Shown one piece after another: positions 5,948 to 8,162 of a stretch of DNA of 8,162 bases. Made by a program: the position numbers and the translations under genes. The stretch comes from Gammaproteobacteria bacterium (GTDB taxonomy: Bacteria; Pseudomonadota; Gammaproteobacteria; Pseudomonadales; Azotimanducaceae). The DNA lies in assembly GCA_026706425.1 (NCBI GenBank), contig JAPOYW010000461.1, forward strand, positions 1-8,162, written 5' to 3'. The notes under the pieces were generated by a model. The model was not told the origin of the DNA. It did not search any database and worked only from the letters and a program-made list of their open reading frames with translations. Numbering within the stretch: the first letter of the stretch is position 1; the number at the start of each line of letters is the position of its first letter.

Positions 5948-6467
5948 GGCACCCGGCGTGTTCAGGAATCCATCGGTCGCGGGATGGCTCCGAACGAACT
6001 CGCGCAGCCGTCGCCACGAGCCGAATCCGTATTCCTTGGCGATCGTCCGCTGGGCATCCGCAAGCGTGACCTTTGCATCGAAGACCTCGCGGTCCGACTT
6101 TCCGGCGAGTTCCGGCAGCGCCTTCCGCAGTTCGCACCGCCGCGACTGGACGCCGTTGTGAGTGGTCTTCCACGAGGAACCTGGCGCGATTGCGGAACTG
6201 CGTGAAGTCGTCGTGCTCCATCGTCTCGCACAGGAAGATCAGGTCCTGCCAGTCGGACGCACCGTATTCCAGCGCCAGCGCGTGCTGGACCAGGGCCCGC
6301 GATATGCGGCTGACGCGGACCTCTCGCGCGGAACGCCCCGAGAACTCGTCCAGGTTCCGGATCAGCTGGACGGTCTCGTCGGACCAGGCGGCCTGGCTCT
6401 CGGCGATCCGCTTGGCTTCGTCGCGGACGGCTTGGGGACTGGGGGCGGTGTAGAAGGGGCGTGGCAT
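5910..6467 (-). CDS. N-terminal segment of the ankyrin protein, carrying the first copy of a 42-residue module
   Basis: 185-residue ORF from ATG 6467. Residues 1 to about 103 look genuine (MPRPFYTAPSPQAV, an amphipathic helix, then the module at 35-76 ending EYGASDWQDL). Beyond about residue 103 (position 6160) the translation becomes Arg-, Ala- and Gly-rich and is the out-of-frame reading of the ankyrin gene, so the natural C-terminus is not the stop at 5910. There is no clear Shine-Dalgarno before the ATG. A possible extended -10 promoter lies in the 67-base gap after the MarR-like gene. If the frameshift is real, this would be made as a short protein with a junk tail. I do not recognise the module as a named domain. 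It resembles the short helical leader seen before ankyrin repeats in some bacterial proteins, ending in EYGF-x-SW. Confidence 0.6.
   Translation of the reverse strand: MPRPFYTAPSPQAVRDEAKRIAESQAAWSDETVQLIRNLDEFSGRSAREVRVSRISRALVQHALALEYGASDWQDLIFLCETMEHDDFTQFRNRARFLVEDHSQRRPVAAVRTAEGAAGTRRKVGPRGLRCKGHACGCPADDRQGIRIRLVATAARVRSEPSRDRWIPEHAGCRAAGCRRDGRRR
6005..6130 (-). repeat. 42-residue module, copy 2
   Basis: Encodes LRKALPELAGKSDREVFD, then AKVTLADAQRTIAKEYGFGS and WRRL, in the ankyrin frame. It aligns with copy 1 (6240-6365) over 42 residues without a gap, sharing L-x-x-L-x-E, S-G/A-G-K/R-S-x-R-E-V and A-x-EYG-x-x-x-W-x-x-L. It is the last element before the ankyrin repeats. Confidence 0.75.
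6131..6165 (-). other. Probable frameshift site in the ankyrin gene
   Basis: Upstream of this span the credible frame is that of ATG 6467 (ending FLVEDH); downstream it is the ankyrin frame (beginning about NGVQSRRCELRK). One extra base on the - strand explains the change. The exact base cannot be placed by eye. Confidence 0.65.
6240..6365 (-). repeat. 42-residue module, copy 1
   Basis: Encodes LIRNLDEFSGRSAREVRVSR, then ISRALVQHALALEYGASDWQ and DL in the upstream frame. It aligns gaplessly with copy 2. That the two copies sit in different frames is the main argument for a frameshift between them. Confidence 0.75.
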
Positions 6468-6500
6468 CGGACTACAACTCGATTTCGGGGATTGGGCGTC

Positions 6501-6506
6501 TGTATA
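6501..6506 (-). promoter_or_regulatory. Possible extended -10 box for the ankyrin gene
   Basis: On the - strand the 67-base gap between the MarR-like stop and ATG 6467 reads TGCTATACA, an extended -10 (TGnTATAnn-like) about 34 bases before the ATG. No good -35 is seen, which extended -10 promoters tolerate. Read-through from the MarR-like gene is also possible. Confidence 0.35.
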
Positions 6507-6534
6507 GCATGGAGCCAGCGCGGCATTGGTCGAG

Positions 6535-7938
6535 TCAGTCGAACCAGAGCCGATGGATCCAGCCGTTCGTGTCGGGGTAGTCGGGTAGGTCGTCGTCGAA
6601 CTGCTCGTTCATTTCATTGAGCGCCGACCGCATCCGAGCGACGGCATCGCCATACTCCTCGCGCCATCCCTCCTCGATCTCGGTGACCAGGTGCGGATAG
6701 GCGTCGCGCATGCGCCGGCCCTTCGGCGTCAGGTAGACGCGGCGGCGTTTGTCGCTGGGACGCCCGGGTTCGACCACGACGTCGAGGTGCCGTTCGTGCA
6801 GGGTCTTGCCGTTGCCGGAGACCCCGCCTAGCGCTTGCGCGCGTTCCAGCGTGACGCCTTCGTCGCCGACGAACCGCAGGAAGTTCGACACCACCGACAG
6901 GTGGCCCAGGCGCTCGCGCTCGTAGTCGATGGCGAACGCCGCGAGAACCTGCGACAACAACGCCGGCATTGGCAAGTCCGCGGCTGTGCTGCCCGGGTCC
7001 CGGATGACGACCGGCCAGTCCTGGCCATGCGCGGGGATCCGGGGCGGCCCCGGATCTTCCAGCACGTAGTCCCCGCCCGTGACGCTGGGGTCGCCGGCTC
7101 CGTAGCCGGTGACGTAGTGCGGCAGTTCGACCGGGAGCCGGTCGACGGTGGACGAGAGGGCCTCGCGCAGCTGAACGATGCCGTCGTTGCCGAAACGCTG
7201 CCGCCAATCCTCCTGCACGGTGTCCACCAGACGGGCAGCCGCACTCCGCGCCGCTCTGCCTTCCGGCGTTAGGTGCACGATCCTCGCCTTGCCGCGCCGC
7301 CCCGGGACCGACCTGGCCTCGACCGAGACCCGACCGCGCCGCTCGAGCCGGCTGACCACGACCTCGGCCACGCGCTTCGAGATCACCGTCCGACGGCCGA
7401 GTTGGCGTTGATCCGTCCCCTCGGCGTCGATCGCGCGCAGGGCGTTCGCCCAGACGCCGAGCTGCGGGATCGCGCGGTCCTCGCCGCGCCCCGAATCGTA
7501 GTGACGCGCGATCGCGCCCAATGCCCGTCCGAGCAGCGTCGGCAACGGCGGGTCGGACAGCGTGGCCTTCGGACGGTGCCCAACCTGCAGTTCCGAGGCG
7601 TAGTACAGAGAGTTTTGGAACTGGACGAACTGCGTGGCGGAACATCGAACCCGCATGGTGTTGGCGTCCGTCGCTACCGACGCACCGACCCGATCGGCGA
7701 TGAAGTCGACGGCCAACGCGGCCGCGCGTCCGAGATCGCCCCTGCCGAAGACGCAGGTCACGACGAACCCGTCGGTCTGCGCCTGGGCCCGACTGCGTTC
7801 CGCGACGATCCCGGAGTAGGCGGAGAACACGGCGTCGAGCCGGCCCTTTGCCCGGTCAATGTCGTCGGTCGTTGCACCGTCCCTCACGAGGCGCCGATTC
7901 GCCTGAATCCGGCGAGCAACGGATGTCTTTGTGGCCAT
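6535..7938 (-). CDS. Double MarR-like winged-helix protein with an unrecognised N-terminal domain
   Basis: 467 residues from ATG 7938. Two homologous winged-helix segments are visible. The first, at about 132-260, has LPTLLGRALGAIARHY, a recognition-helix region TVISKRVAEVVVSRLERRGR, a basic wing and LTPEGR at 223-228. The second, at about 324-440, has MPALLSQVLAAFAIDY, a basic wing PSDKRRRVY and LTPKGR at 403-408. The beta-wing followed by LTPxGR and a long acidic helix with WR (DWRQRFG, GWREEYG) is the MarR pattern, and each copy ends in a Pro-rich LPxY segment. Fusing two copies may mimic the MarR homodimer in one chain and would bind DNA asymmetrically. Residues 1 to about 125 match nothing I know, but codon use shows they are coding. 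No catalytic motif is seen. It lies 67 bases upstream of the ankyrin gene on the same strand and might control it or itself. Confidence 0.85.
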   Translation of the reverse strand: MATKTSVARRIQANRRLVRDGATTDDIDRAKGRLDAVFSAYSGIVAERSRAQAQTDGFVVTCVFGRGDLGRAAALAVDFIADRVGASVATDANTMRVRCSATQFVQFQNSLYYASELQVGHRPKATLSDPPLPTLLGRALGAIARHYDSGRGEDRAIPQLGVWANALRAIDAEGTDQRQLGRRTVISKRVAEVVVSRLERRGRVSVEARSVPGRRGKARIVHLTPEGRAARSAAARLVDTVQEDWRQRFGNDGIVQLREALSSTVDRLPVELPHYVTGYGAGDPSVTGGDYVLEDPGPPRIPAHGQDWPVVIRDPGSTAADLPMPALLSQVLAAFAIDYERERLGHLSVVSNFLRFVGDEGVTLERAQALGGVSGNGKTLHERHLDVVVEPGRPSDKRRRVYLTPKGRRMRDAYPHLVTEIEEGWREEYGDAVARMRSALNEMNEQFDDDLPDYPDTNGWIHRLWFD

Positions 7939-7945
7939 GGGGGTA

Positions 7946-7949
7946 CCTC
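7946..7949 (-). promoter_or_regulatory. Ribosome binding site of the double MarR-like gene
   Basis: On the - strand GAGG stands 7 bases before ATG 7938 (CGAGGTACCCCCATG), supporting this start over internal ones. Confidence 0.55.
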
Positions 7950-7950
7950 G

Positions 7951-8162
7951 TTGGCGTCCGCGTCGACCCCTGCGTCGGCGGACCCTGTGCTTCGTAGCGC
8001 ACCTGGCTCGTCGCGAAGACTACACGATACGGTGACTGTCGCCGTTGGCCGTTCTGCGCGAGTCCGTCCTCGTGCGCCAGTGGCGTCAGCCGCTGAGGAG
8101 GTGGCATCGGGGCGCGAATTGCGCGACAGTAGCCGAAGGGAGTTTTCCAAATCGTAATGCGA
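7951..8162. other. Upstream region of the double MarR-like gene, no gene seen
   Basis: ORFs run through here on both strands, but they are Arg/Ser/Ala-rich and motif-free, as expected from GC-rich non-coding DNA. The promoter of the double MarR-like gene should lie here. I could not pick out a convincing -35/-10 pair or an operator palindrome. Confidence 0.4.

Larger units (their letters stand above)
3986..6467 (-). pseudogene. Full-length ankyrin-repeat gene, broken by one frameshift
   Basis: The two - strand ORFs 6467-5910 and 5947-3986 appear to be one gene of about 826 codons. In the ankyrin frame the protein sequence remains convincing upstream of the GTG at 5947, back to about 6160 (ELRKALPELAGKSDREVF, then TLADAQRTIAKEYGFGSW), yet no ATG, GTG or TTG occurs in that frame over this span. 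The upstream ORF holds a second copy of the same module and turns to Arg-rich nonsense after about 6160. Joining the frames near 6131-6165 by removing one base restores module, linker, module, ankyrin repeats. It could be a real mutation or a sequencing or assembly error. No obvious slippery heptamer supports programmed shifting. Confidence 0.75.

Noticed and set aside
6131..6165. Programmed ribosomal frameshift in the ankyrin gene
   Set aside because: No slippery heptamer or following strong stem is evident. Neighbouring genes are also broken, so mutation or sequence error is simpler.
7273..8157. 294-residue + strand ORF opposite the double MarR gene
   Set aside because: Pro/Arg-rich shadow. 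The - strand frame carries clear winged-helix motifs.
1..8162. CRISPR arrays, tRNA or rRNA genes, insertion sequences, attachment sites
   Set aside because: No regularly spaced repeats, no tRNA-like cloverleaf, no transposase or integrase motif and no terminal inverted repeats were seen on either strand.

Overview
This is a GC-rich bacterial window. The codons of the well-preserved genes mostly end in G or C, and gene density is typical of bacteria. Nothing in it fixes the lineage. The mix of a ribose-type sugar ABC transporter, a PQQ-dehydrogenase-like cytochrome tail, a LuxR/MalT-type regulator remnant and a large ankyrin protein would fit a proteobacterium or another GC-rich environmental group, so I leave the taxonomy open.

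Layout. On the + strand, positions 1-1797 hold the end of a carbohydrate ABC transporter operon: the second ATPase domain of an RbsA/MglA-type protein (its 5' end lies outside the window) and its RbsC-type permease. Directly after the permease stop comes a twice-frameshifted remnant of a LuxR/MalT-like regulator (1798 to about 2458). A 338-base stretch without a gene follows, containing a perfect 8-bp hairpin. Next is a small exported protein of unknown family (2797-3504) whose last third is a piece of a PQQ-dehydrogenase-type cytochrome c domain. The CxxCH haem motif of that domain lies in another frame.

On the - strand, read from right to left, there is a 467-residue protein with two MarR-like winged-helix domains (7938-6535) and then a long ankyrin-repeat gene (6467-3986). 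One frameshift near 6131-6165 breaks the ankyrin gene between two tandem copies of a 42-residue N-terminal module. Five bases downstream sits a myo-inositol oxygenase gene that has lost about 150 central residues in frame (3980-3624). The two strands converge at about 3505-3623.

How it fits together. The transporter is the only part that looks intact and metabolically interpretable: it imports a monosaccharide, or possibly a polyol such as inositol. The rest, from 1798 to about 6165, looks like a decaying accessory segment. Four separate genes there are damaged in different ways: frameshifts, terminal truncation with chimera formation, an internal in-frame deletion, and a single frameshift. 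A past link between sugar or inositol uptake and inositol oxidation is an attractive inference, but the surviving oxygenase fragment cannot be catalytic. I found no complete new defence or biosynthetic system. The most novel items are the duplicated 42-residue module fused to ankyrin repeats, the double-MarR protein with an unrecognised N-terminal domain, and the exported/cytochrome chimera.
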